NCBI GenBank assembly: GCA_910579485.1
Contig: CAJTVO010000079.1
Location: forward strand, 1-16,313
Direction of reading: 5' to 3'
Source: an uncultured Oscillospiraceae bacterium
GTDB taxonomy: Bacteria > Bacillota > Clostridia > Oscillospirales > Oscillospiraceae
DNA length: 16,313 nucleotides
The position numbers and the translations under genes are program-made. Below the pieces are notes generated by a model, which was given only the letters and a program-made list of their open reading frames with translations, had not been told where the DNA came from and did no database searches. Positions 1-6,264 of the stretch are shown in pieces. Every line of letters begins with the position of its first letter. The stretch's first letter is position 1.

Positions 1-126
1 AGACGCAAAGTGGATCTCCCTGCGGCGGGGCGGAGAAATATTTACAGAAAAGATGCAGAACGGATGCTTGAGGGAAGCACAGGATGGGTAGGATAGCGTT
101 ATCTTACAAAGGAGACTCTGCCGCAT
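1..126. other. Left-edge intergenic DNA with tail of a dispersed repeat
   Basis: No gene is seen here. The first 22 bases match 14415-14436 at 19 of 22 positions. That second stretch directly follows a long GC-rich hairpin, so the window edge probably cuts a second copy of the same intergenic repeat. The ribosome binding site of the next gene (AAAGGAG, 108-114) lies at the right end. I could not find a convincing sigma-A promoter; TTGAGG at 68-73 has no good -10 partner. Confidence 0.5.
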
Positions 127-1092
127 ATGAAACGCTCTGGATGCCGCAGGCGCGGCGTATTCGTTCCACCCATCCTTCTGCTGGCGCTGGCCGCCGCCAT
201 TCTCGCCGCCGGATATTTTATGCTCCGCGACGGCGGAGACGGGCAGTCCGGGCGCCTCTCCTCCATCCCCGCTCCGGGCGGGGACCGGCCGGGAGAGCAC
301 GCCGTCACCGCCTCCGGCATCCCCTGCACCCTGACCCAGCTGGAGGAAGGGGCGGTCTATACCGGGGACCTGCTCCTGGTAAACAACCAGGTGCTGTACC
401 GCTTCCCCGAGGAGCAGCCCCTGACCTCCATCTACGAGGGAAAGACCGGCAGCTACTACGTCCGGGACAAGGAGGTCTACCTCGCCCCCACGGCGCTGGA
501 GGCGCTGAACCGGATGCTGGACGCCTTCCGGGACCAGGGAGGCAGCAAAACCGTCAACGTGGTGGCGGGCTACCGCACGGAGGCCTTCCAGCAGCACCTT
601 TTCGATCAGAGCGTGGAGCGCAACGGGCGCGAGCACGCGGAGGAATTTGTGGCCCAGCCGGGAGGCAGCGAGCACCACACGGGGCTGGTGGTGGACTTCT
701 CCATCTTCTACGAGGACGGCACCAGCGCCGAGTACCGGGGCACCGGGGAGTACGCCTGGATCAACGGCAACTGTCAGGACTACGGCTGGGTGGTCCGCTA
801 CGCGAAGGAGAAGGAGCCCCTCACGGGCATCGGGGACGAGCCGTGGCACTTCCGCTACGTGGGCGTGCCCCACGCCACAGTGATGGCGGAGGAGGGGCTG
901 TGTCTGGAGGAGTACACGGACTACCTCAAGGGGTTTCCCTTTGACGGGCGGCATCTGGCGGTGGACTGCGGCGGGGAGCGGTATGAGATATGGTACTGCG
1001 CCGGGACCGCCGCCTATCTGCCGGACAGCGGGGAGTACGCCGTCTCCGGGAACAACGTGGACGGCGTCGTGGTGACGTGCAAGGTCGGATAA
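127..1092 (+). CDS. VanY-type D-alanyl-D-alanine carboxypeptidase (peptidase M15B), membrane-anchored
   Basis: Predicted zinc D,D-carboxypeptidase that trims the terminal D-Ala from peptidoglycan stem peptides outside the membrane. The 321-residue protein has a basic N-terminus (residues 1-10) and one hydrophobic segment (about 12-33) acting as signal anchor. A linker and the M15B catalytic domain (about 100-265) follow. The zinc and catalytic motifs are visible: S181-x-H183-x-x-G186-x-V-x-D190 and E238-P-W240-H241, preceded by the conserved AGYR (147-150). About 50 extra residues follow the catalytic core. The ATG is supported by AAAGGAG 12 nt upstream. It stands alone on the + strand, convergent with the sigma/anti-sigma pair. 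M15B also includes L,D-specific and endolysin-like members, so exact bond specificity is not proven. The family assignment is firm. Confidence 0.9.
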   Translation: MKRSGCRRRGVFVPPILLLALAAAILAAGYFMLRDGGDGQSGRLSSIPAPGGDRPGEHAVTASGIPCTLTQLEEGAVYTGDLLLVNNQVLYRFPEEQPLTSIYEGKTGSYYVRDKEVYLAPTALEALNRMLDAFRDQGGSKTVNVVAGYRTEAFQQHLFDQSVERNGREHAEEFVAQPGGSEHHTGLVVDFSIFYEDGTSAEYRGTGEYAWINGNCQDYGWVVRYAKEKEPLTGIGDEPWHFRYVGVPHATVMAEEGLCLEEYTDYLKGFPFDGRHLAVDCGGERYEIWYCAGTAAYLPDSGEYAVSGNNVDGVVVTCKVG

Positions 1093-1096
1093 AATG

Positions 1097-1122
1097 CGGG
1101 AGGCCCCGGTGGGGGCCTCCCG
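1097..1122. terminator. Bidirectional intrinsic terminator between convergent genes
   Basis: A perfect 11-bp GC-rich stem (1097-1107 with 1112-1122) closes a GGTG loop, four bases after the carboxypeptidase stop. A short T-run follows on each strand: TTT at 1123 on +, and TTTT just past the stem on -. It sits between two converging genes and can serve both. Confidence 0.8.
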
Positions 1123-1127
1123 TTTGC

Positions 1128-1946
1128 TTATTCGTAGGAGTCCAGGATCTCTTTCAGCAGGGTCAGCGCGCCGCCGCCGGATTTCCCCTCGTCAACGCTG
1201 ATCCGTACACTGAAGGATGCCTGGTGGAGGACAAACTGCGCTGTATACTCCATGCGTACAAAATCCTCCCGGAAAACTACCCGGCTGGTGATAATCACCG
1301 CCTCCACGCCGCTGGGCGTCACATATGCTTCCGTGCTGTGTAGCTCTGCCATGGGATTGGCGAAATTGTAGGCTCTGTTCGCGTCAAAGCCTGGGTCTTC
1401 TACCATCAGTACCGCTTCCTCCTTCACGGAATAATCCCCCTCGACGTAACTGGCGGTCAGCGTGATGGTGTCCGGCAGGCCATTGCTGTAGCGCAAATCC
1501 GTGATACAGGGCGCCACGACCGGTCCCTGGCCCTCATCCAGGTCTATACCCCACAGGCCCTTTTCCATCTGCTCCAATCTGGCGTTGTCCGCAATTTCCA
1601 GCCCCAGGTACGCCTCCGCATCATCCCAGGACTGGAAGGGCAGAGCGTCCGCACGGCTGTCCGCGTTCGCGGCGCGCTGCAATACAACCTCCGACAGGCT
1701 TGCCAAAGGAACATTCCCAGCCTCCGCGTGAACACTGTAGCCGTCTCCGTAAGGAGCTACTGTCACCCGGCTCAAATAGGCCACCGCCGTCCCCGCCAGG
1801 GCGAGGACCAGCGCCGCTGCGATCAGCGCGGCCCTGGGGATCCTGCGGACGCGCTTGATTTCTTCGCGTTTCATATTCATTACCTCCATTCTCAGCCTGC
1901 CGGAGGCGCGGACCCCGTCAAACAGCTCCCGATATTCTTTCTCCAT
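1128..1946 (-). CDS. Putative anti-sigma factor, single-TM protein with large extracytoplasmic domain
   Basis: Protein of 272 residues. A charged cytoplasmic N-terminus (1-36) is rich in Arg, Lys and Glu. One transmembrane helix (about 37-58, Ala/Leu-rich) and a roughly 210-residue extracytoplasmic domain follow. This is the architecture of membrane anti-sigma factors that hold an ECF sigma factor through the N-terminus and sense a signal outside. It lies immediately downstream of an ECF sigma gene with a 3-base gap. Its ribosome binding site, GGAGGA, lies within the last codons of the sigma gene, so translation is probably coupled. No zinc-binding HxxxCxxC motif is present, so it is not a ZAS-type anti-sigma. 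I do not recognise the outer domain. The anti-sigma role is inferred from position and topology. Confidence 0.65.
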   Translation of the reverse strand: MEKEYRELFDGVRASGRLRMEVMNMKREEIKRVRRIPRAALIAAALVLALAGTAVAYLSRVTVAPYGDGYSVHAEAGNVPLASLSEVVLQRAANADSRADALPFQSWDDAEAYLGLEIADNARLEQMEKGLWGIDLDEGQGPVVAPCITDLRYSNGLPDTITLTASYVEGDYSVKEEAVLMVEDPGFDANRAYNFANPMAELHSTEAYVTPSGVEAVIITSRVVFREDFVRMEYTAQFVLHQASFSVRISVDEGKSGGGALTLLKEILDSYE

Positions 1947-1949
1947 GGT

Positions 1950-2420
1950 TCATTCCTCCGTCAGTATGGTTTTCAGCTTCTCCCTGCCCCGGGCCAGACG
2001 GGTCTGGACGGTGGAGGGCTTCAGGCCCAGCAGCTCCCCTACCTCGTTCACGGCGTAGCCCTCGTAGTAGTAGAGGTACAGCGGCACCCGGTACTTCCCC
2101 GGCAGGTCCATGACCGCCTGGTACAGCTCCCGCTGCTCCCGGTCCTCGAAGACCGGTTCCGGACACTCCTCCAGGCTGGCCCTCCGGCTCCGCCAGGGGT
2201 GCATGGCGATGCGCTTGCACTCGTTGACCGTCACCTTCACCAGCCAGCGGCGCAGGTGCTCCCCGCTCTGGAAGGCCGTGTCCGTCCGCCACAGGCGCAG
2301 CATCGCGTTCTGGGCCGCGTCCTCCGCGTCGGCGGGAGAGCGCAGCCAGTTGAGAGCGACATGGTAGACCATGTCCAGGTGCCGCTCCGCCGCCGCCGTG
2401 TAGTCCTGTTCCGTCAGCAT
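1950..2420 (-). CDS. ECF-type RNA polymerase sigma factor (sigma-70 family)
   Basis: A 156-residue ECF sigma factor with only regions 2 and 4. Region 2 spans about 8-71, with the DAEDAAQNAMLRLW stretch (31-44) that binds core polymerase. Region 4 spans about 100-152, with a helix-turn-helix around 122-145 (VNEVGELLGLKPSTVQTRL) that reads the -35 element. I place the start at the ATG at 2420 because AAGGAG (2437-2432 on the - strand) lies about 11 nt before it. An upstream in-frame ATG at 2444 has no ribosome binding site. The downstream gene is a one-TM anti-sigma-like protein, the usual partner. Autoregulation is likely for this class, but I could not assign its own promoter with confidence. 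Confidence 0.88.
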   Translation of the reverse strand: MLTEQDYTAAAERHLDMVYHVALNWLRSPADAEDAAQNAMLRLWRTDTAFQSGEHLRRWLVKVTVNECKRIAMHPWRSRRASLEECPEPVFEDREQRELYQAVMDLPGKYRVPLYLYYYEGYAVNEVGELLGLKPSTVQTRLARGREKLKTILTEE

Positions 2421-2436
2421 AAGGCAGTTATCTCCT

Positions 2437-2450
2437 TGAAACATGTTTCA
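2437..2450. promoter_or_regulatory. 14-bp perfect palindrome overlapping the sigma gene ribosome binding site
   Basis: TGAAACATGTTTCA is a perfect 14-bp palindrome whose edge touches the AAGGAG of the sigma gene. It could be an operator or a small RNA hairpin limiting ribosome access. Its TGAAAC half resembles an ECF -35 box, but no -10 lies at the right distance before the start codon. Confidence 0.35.
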
Positions 2451-2514
2451 CTTGTAATACCCGGCGGGCGGGGGAAATATCCCATGGAAACGAAAATTAT
2501 TTCAGGACCTGCAA

Positions 2515-2554
2515 GGAAAGACCTCCCCCGTTCACCAACGGGGGAGGTCTTTCC
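2515..2554. terminator. Strong intrinsic hairpin (18-bp stem), probable bidirectional terminator
   Basis: A perfect 18-bp stem (2515-2532 with 2537-2554) with a four-base loop lies 8 bases past the stop of the 42-residue gene on the - strand. It separates that unit from the sigma operon, which starts downstream. T-tracts are short and interrupted on both strands, so efficiency is uncertain, but the stem is very stable. Confidence 0.75.
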
Positions 2555-2562
2555 GGCGCGGC

Positions 2563-2691
2563 TTAGCGGCGCTCGCGCTTTCTGGCCAGGGCGATGACGG
2601 CCAGCACCAGGTTTTCCACCGCCAGTCCGGCGGTGACGGTGATGGACGCGGCCAGAACGATCATGGATACGATGCGCGCTTTTCTCAGCAT
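2563..2691 (-). CDS. Small hydrophobic membrane peptide, 42 residues
   Basis: A short gene with an excellent ribosome binding site (AGAAGGAGGT) about 8 nt before the ATG at 2691. The product is K/R-rich at the N-terminus (MLRKAR) and has a hydrophobic stretch from about 7 to 35. It ends in a strongly basic tail (RKRERR), as expected for a single-pass membrane peptide. An in-frame upstream extension to 2844 exists, but it overlaps the recA stop and lacks a ribosome binding site, so I reject it. The gene sits 149 bases after recA and just before a strong terminator, so it may be the last gene of the recA transcript. Function unknown; the segment is too short to assign a family. Confidence 0.6.
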   Translation of the reverse strand: MLRKARIVSMIVLAASITVTAGLAVENLVLAVIALARKRERR

Positions 2692-2814
2692 GGGGGATAC
2701 CTCCTTCTGACTGATTGGTTGACTATGCTGATCTCCGATCAAAAACATACCGGCGTCACCGGGCGAAGATCTGAGAACAGCAGAGACCGCAGGCTCGAAC
2801 TGAAAGCTCTTTTT

Positions 2815-2842
2815 GGTACTTTTTCTCTCGGGAAAAAGTATC
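2815..2842. repeat. Hairpin at the recA 3' end, related to leader hairpins elsewhere in the window
   Basis: TACTTTTTC (2817-2825) pairs with GAAAAAGTA (2832-2840) and overlaps the recA stop codon. The preceding CTTTTTGG and the stem closely resemble the second hairpin of the leader before DUF1385 (8624-8653) and, more loosely, that before fchA (10641-10666). No T-tract follows on the - strand, so I do not call it a classical terminator for recA. Confidence 0.55.
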
Positions 2843-3959
2843 ACACGTCATCTTCGCTGTCGTCAAAGTCCTCGGCGGACACGTCTACGGCGCGGCCCGC
2901 CGCCTTGGCGGCCACCTGGGACTGGCTGCTCATGAGCTTGAAGAAGTCCCGGCGGATGGCGGCCTCCAGGTCGTCGGCGACCTCCGGGTTGTCCTTGAGA
3001 TACTGCTTGGCGGCGTCCCGGCCCTGGCCCAGCCGGGTCTCCCCCATGGAGAACCAGGAGCCGGACTTCTGGACCAGCTCCAGCTTCACCGCCAGGTCCA
3101 GCAGCTCGCCCAGGCGGGAAATGCCCTCGCCGTACATGATGTCGAACTCCGCCTCCCGGAACGGGGGGGCCATCTTGTTCTTCACGATCTTTGCCTTGGT
3201 GCGGTTGCCGATGAGCTCGCCCCCGGACTTCAAGGTCTCCACGCGGCGCACGTCGATGCGCACGGAAGCGTAGAATTTCAGAGCCCGTCCGCCGGTGGTG
3301 ACCTCCGGGTTGCCGTACATGACACCTACCTTTTCGCGCAGCTGGTTGATGAAGACCACCACGCAGTTGGTCTTGTTGATGGCTCCCGCCAGCTTCCGCA
3401 GGGCCTGACTCATGAGGCGGGCGTGGAGGCCCACGTAGCTGTCGCCCATCTCGCCCTCGATCTCCGCGCGGGGCACCAGGGCGGCCACCGAGTCCACCAC
3501 CACCACGTCCAGCGCGCCGGAGCGCACCAGGGCCTCGGTGATCTCCAGGGCCTGCTCGCCGGTGTCCGGCTGGGAGATGAGCATCTCGTCAATGTTTACC
3601 CCCAATGCCCGGGCATAGGTGGGGTCCAGAGCGTGCTCCGCGTCCACGAAGGCCACCTCGCCCCCGGCCTTCTGAGCCTGGGCAACGATGTGGAGGGCCA
3701 GGGTGGTTTTACCGGAGGACTCGGGGCCGTAGATCTCGATGATCCGCCCCTTGGGGACGCCGCCGATGCCCAGCGCCAGGTCCAGGGCCAGAGAGCCGGT
3801 GGGGATGACCTCCACGTTCAGGTTGGTCTGGTCGCCCAGGCGCATGATGGAGCCCTTGCCGTACATCTTCTCGATGTTCTTCATGGCGGTCTGGATGGCT
3901 TCCTTCTTGTCGCTGGCCACGGTTGCGGTCTTTGTCAGCTTCTTGTCTTTTTCGGCCAT
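2841..3959 (-). CDS. recA: RecA recombinase
   Basis: Full-length RecA of 372 residues. It is the ATP-dependent strand-exchange protein that coats single-stranded DNA and promotes LexA self-cleavage. Visible motifs are Walker A GPESSGKT (78-85), Walker B VVVVD (152-156), the L2/signature region TTGGRALKFYASVR (221-234) and an acidic C-terminal tail (EDFDDSEDDV). The ATG at 3959 follows a good AGAAGGAG. The 30-base gap to the upstream nucleotidyltransferase gene contains no GAACNNNNGTTC LexA box and no well-placed promoter. RecA may therefore be read from further upstream, or from a promoter inside the preceding gene. Its position at the end of a run of small accessory enzymes is unusual; recA more often sits beside cinA, recX or rny in Firmicutes. 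Confidence 0.98.
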   Translation of the reverse strand: MAEKDKKLTKTATVASDKKEAIQTAMKNIEKMYGKGSIMRLGDQTNLNVEVIPTGSLALDLALGIGGVPKGRIIEIYGPESSGKTTLALHIVAQAQKAGGEVAFVDAEHALDPTYARALGVNIDEMLISQPDTGEQALEITEALVRSGALDVVVVDSVAALVPRAEIEGEMGDSYVGLHARLMSQALRKLAGAINKTNCVVVFINQLREKVGVMYGNPEVTTGGRALKFYASVRIDVRRVETLKSGGELIGNRTKAKIVKNKMAPPFREAEFDIMYGEGISRLGELLDLAVKLELVQKSGSWFSMGETRLGQGRDAAKQYLKDNPEVADDLEAAIRRDFFKLMSSQSQVAAKAAGRAVDVSAEDFDDSEDDV

Positions 3960-3989
3960 GGTGTTCTCCTTCTTATGTTGAATTTCATA

Positions 3990-4805
3990 TCACATTTCAA
4001 AAATGGGGATCAGTATTTTCTCAAGGGCGCCGAGGATGGCCCTCACGTCCTCCTCCACCCTGCCGTTTCCGGCAAAGAGATCCGCAAACAGCCGCTCCAG
4101 ATTTTCCTCGAACCGCTCCGGCAGGAGGGGGCACCGCTCCCGGCACAGCCGGACCAGCCGCTTCTCCCCGGGATGGGTCTGCTCATTCAGGGCGAACAGG
4201 ATGTCGAAGTAGCTCTCCAGAAACGCCGCTGTGCGGTGGTTGACGCTCACCAGATCACCCCGGCCCAACGCCTTGGCGATCTGCCGCTCGTAGGCGGCCA
4301 GGGAGTCCCTCAGCAGCCGCCAGTTCCGCTTGACGACCCGTTCCCGCAGCAGGGGCGGGTAGGGCACGTCGAACCGGGCCTTCGCCGCCGCCAGACGGCC
4401 ATCCCGGTCGTAGAGGATCTTGCAGGTGAGCAGATTGTGCCACATGCAGGTGGTGTACCCGTTCCGGGGCTGGCAGTCCTCTGCCACAGAGGCCACATCG
4501 CGGACGAAGCCGTCCAGGTCCCGGTAGAGGATGTCGATGTCAACGCCATTGTTCAGGGTACAGTTGTCCTCATACTCCCAGAAGTGGTTGCCGATCTCCA
4601 TGTATCTGCAATAAAGGGTCAGTATCTCCCGGCGGACCGCCTCCGGCACCGTGGAAGTGCAGTAGAGATAGACGTCATAGTCCGATTTTTCATCGTAGGC
4701 TTCCCCTGCCCGGGACCCGCCCAGGGCAATGGCCTCTACCTCCGGCAGAGCGGAGAGCTTCGCAAACAGGTCCTCCGCCAGAGGGCCAGAACGATCGTCC
4801 GGCAT
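3990..4805 (-). CDS. Nucleotidyltransferase-domain protein (DUF4037-like)
   Basis: A 271-residue protein with a Pol-beta-type nucleotidyltransferase core at the N-terminus. It has GGSRAGEAYDEKSDYDVYLY (29-48) with the catalytic pair D42 and D44, and a third acidic site in GVDIDIL (D89/D91). The C-terminal half is helical, as in DUF4037 and aminoglycoside-nucleotidyltransferase-like proteins. All three expected acids are present, so activity is plausible; the substrate (nucleotide donor, acceptor) is unknown. The start at 4805 is chosen because AAAGGAGG lies 8 nt before it; the longer in-frame extension has no such signal. It is 26 bases from the PPOX-like gene and 30 bases from recA, so it is probably co-transcribed. 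An antibiotic-modifying role is possible but not shown. Confidence 0.8.
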   Translation of the reverse strand: MPDDRSGPLAEDLFAKLSALPEVEAIALGGSRAGEAYDEKSDYDVYLYCTSTVPEAVRREILTLYCRYMEIGNHFWEYEDNCTLNNGVDIDILYRDLDGFVRDVASVAEDCQPRNGYTTCMWHNLLTCKILYDRDGRLAAAKARFDVPYPPLLRERVVKRNWRLLRDSLAAYERQIAKALGRGDLVSVNHRTAAFLESYFDILFALNEQTHPGEKRLVRLCRERCPLLPERFEENLERLFADLFAGNGRVEEDVRAILGALEKILIPIFEM

Positions 4806-4831
4806 AGCTGCCGCCTCCTTTGTGTGTGATC

Positions 4832-5251
4832 TCAAAATTCTATGTCGTACCGGGTCCCGTGGGAAAACAGGGTGCCGGTCTCCAGTTGGATGCACAGGAG
4901 GACCGTGTTTTCGTCCTGCATGTCCACGTGCCCGTTGTTCAGCCACGCGGAAAAGGCCTCCTTCAGCCTGTCCGCGATCCGGCGGTTCTCCTCTTTCTCA
5001 ATGTACCCCAGATTGACGCCCCTGCCGTGGGCGGTGAACCACTCCCCCGCGATGGCGGCGGCGGGGTTCTGGGCCAGCTGCCGCATTTTGTTGGACAGGG
5101 CGTGGGTGATGATGTAAAACGCGCCGTCCTCATAGCAGGCGTTGACGGTTCGGACGTAGGGTGTCCCGCCGCTCTCCGTCGCCAGGGCGATGAGGGTATC
5201 TCTGCCGAAACGCTCCGTCAGGCTCTTTTCTGTCTCTTCGGTCCTTTTCAT
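4832..5251 (-). CDS. Pyridoxamine 5'-phosphate oxidase family (PPOX-like) FMN-binding protein
   Basis: A 139-residue protein with the split-barrel flavin fold pattern. It has an N-terminal helix, then strands around 17-55 (LIALATESGGTPYVRTVNACYEDGAFYIITH). The conserved helix follows, ALSNKMRQLAQNPAAAIAG (51-69), typical of FMN-binding PPOX-like proteins. The ATG at 5251 has GGAGG 5 nt upstream. An in-frame TTG at 5263 overlaps that ribosome binding site and is less likely. It is too short for canonical PdxH and belongs to the small general-stress or unknown-substrate subgroup. It lies 12 bases after the 2H phosphoesterase and 26 bases before the nucleotidyltransferase gene, in the same probable transcript. 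Substrate unknown. Confidence 0.8.
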   Translation of the reverse strand: MKRTEETEKSLTERFGRDTLIALATESGGTPYVRTVNACYEDGAFYIITHALSNKMRQLAQNPAAAIAGEWFTAHGRGVNLGYIEKEENRRIADRLKEAFSAWLNNGHVDMQDENTVLLCIQLETGTLFSHGTRYDIEF

Positions 5252-5263
5252 ACGTGCCTCCAA

Positions 5264-5779
5264 TTAAGCCAGCTCTGCAAAATCAACCGCTTTGACTTCC
5301 CCGTTCACGCGGGAAAATTTAACTGTGTCCACCTGCGCGGTAAACGACGCAAACTCTCTTTGCATTGCCGCAGCAATGGCCGCAAGGTCTGCCCCGGGGG
5401 CATATAAAAGGGTCGTGTGGGGCCTCCAGACATCCGCCTGCGTCCACTCGTTCAGGTCCGCCGCCCAAGTCTGGGCGATTTCTTTCTGCATGGCCGCCAT
5501 AGCGGTTTCCCTGCGGGGAACGGCTACAATGATCGATTCCGATTCCGGCACGGACACCCAGATATCCACTTTATCATAGCGAACAGCAAACTTCTCATAT
5601 CCGGACAAAATCGCCTTGCAGGATGCAATAAATGCCGCCTCATCCTCACCGGTATAGGTTGCGAGCGTGATATGTCCGTGCAGTTCTTTGGGAAAAACAC
5701 CAAACTGGTTTGCCATCCGCCGCAATTTCGCGAGACGCTCTGTTGAGGCCGGGTCAAGCTTTGCTACCGCGCATAACAT
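5264..5779 (-). CDS. 2H phosphoesterase superfamily (2'-5' RNA ligase-like) protein
   Basis: A 171-residue protein carrying the two H-x-T-x motifs that define 2H phosphoesterases: H36-I-T38-L and H121-T-T123-L. They are 85 residues apart, as expected for the two-lobed fold. Members act on 2',3'-cyclic or 2'-5' phosphodiester bonds of RNA or small nucleotides; the substrate here is unknown. The ATG at 5779 follows AAGGAG by about 10 nt. Base composition looks slightly less GC-rich than the neighbouring prmC and recA, in keeping with an accessory gene. It sits between the GNAT gene (24-base gap) and the PPOX-like gene (12-base gap) on one strand. Confidence 0.82.
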   Translation of the reverse strand: MLCAVAKLDPASTERLAKLRRMANQFGVFPKELHGHITLATYTGEDEAAFIASCKAILSGYEKFAVRYDKVDIWVSVPESESIIVAVPRRETAMAAMQKEIAQTWAADLNEWTQADVWRPHTTLLYAPGADLAAIAAAMQREFASFTAQVDTVKFSRVNGEVKAVDFAELA

Positions 5780-5803
5780 ACGTACTTTTCTCCTTGCACA
5801 TGC

Positions 5804-6247
5804 CTACAGGCGAAATTTGTAGATACACTTATGGGTCTCGCCGTCCTTGACCCGCATATCGTTGTCCTCCGGCAGCTCTGTGATCTCCAGAAGCTCCCCG
5901 CCCAGCCATTCGCAGGTCTTCCGGGAGGGCACATTTTCAGGGTTGCACGTGATGATAAGATACTCCATACCGTGCCGCTTCGCCAGCTCGAAGAGCAGCA
6001 GGCACGCTTTTCCGGCGTAGTGATGCCCACGATAGGGCTCCTCCACCCGGTATCCGATGTTTCCGCCGTAATAGACGCTCTCGTTATGGCCGATCCGCAG
6101 ATCGCAGGTCCCCATCCTGCTCCCCGCCATATCGCAGATGGAGAAATGATAAGCGGGCAGCCAGTCCTTCGCCGGGTCGGCCTCCACGGTTTTTTCCAAT
6201 AGCAGCTGTATCTCTTCGTTTTTCAGAAAACCTGTGTCAAGAAACAT
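5804..6247 (-). CDS. GNAT-family N-acetyltransferase, tandem paralogue of the PrmC-fused domain
   Basis: A 147-residue acetyltransferase that would transfer acetyl from acetyl-CoA to an unknown amine. The acetyl-CoA loop is PYRGHHYAGKAC (71-82), a variant of the usual R-G-x-G-x-A with His in place of the second Gly. The C-terminal motif CNPENVPSRKTCEWLG (101-116) follows. It aligns without gaps over its whole length to residues 289-435 of the upstream PrmC fusion; my hand count is about 90 of 147 identical. The start at 6247 follows GAGAGGGG. A longer in-frame extension upstream would overlap the end of the fusion gene and is rejected. The gap to the fusion gene is 17 bases. Tandem duplication is the simplest origin. 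Confidence 0.88.
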   Translation of the reverse strand: MFLDTGFLKNEEIQLLLEKTVEADPAKDWLPAYHFSICDMAGSRMGTCDLRIGHNESVYYGGNIGYRVEEPYRGHHYAGKACLLLFELAKRHGMEYLIITCNPENVPSRKTCEWLGGELLEITELPEDNDMRVKDGETHKCIYKFRL

Positions 6248-6264
6248 ATTCCCCTCTCCCTCTG

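Noticed and set aside
3960..3989. Promoter TTGAAA-N17-CATAAG immediately before recA
   Set aside because: The transcript would begin at or inside the recA ribosome binding site, and the -10 box is weak.
3423..4829. A 468-codon open frame on the + strand opposite recA and the nucleotidyltransferase gene
   Set aside because: It lies antisense to recA, whose motifs are unmistakable; the composition is shadow-like and there is no start signal.
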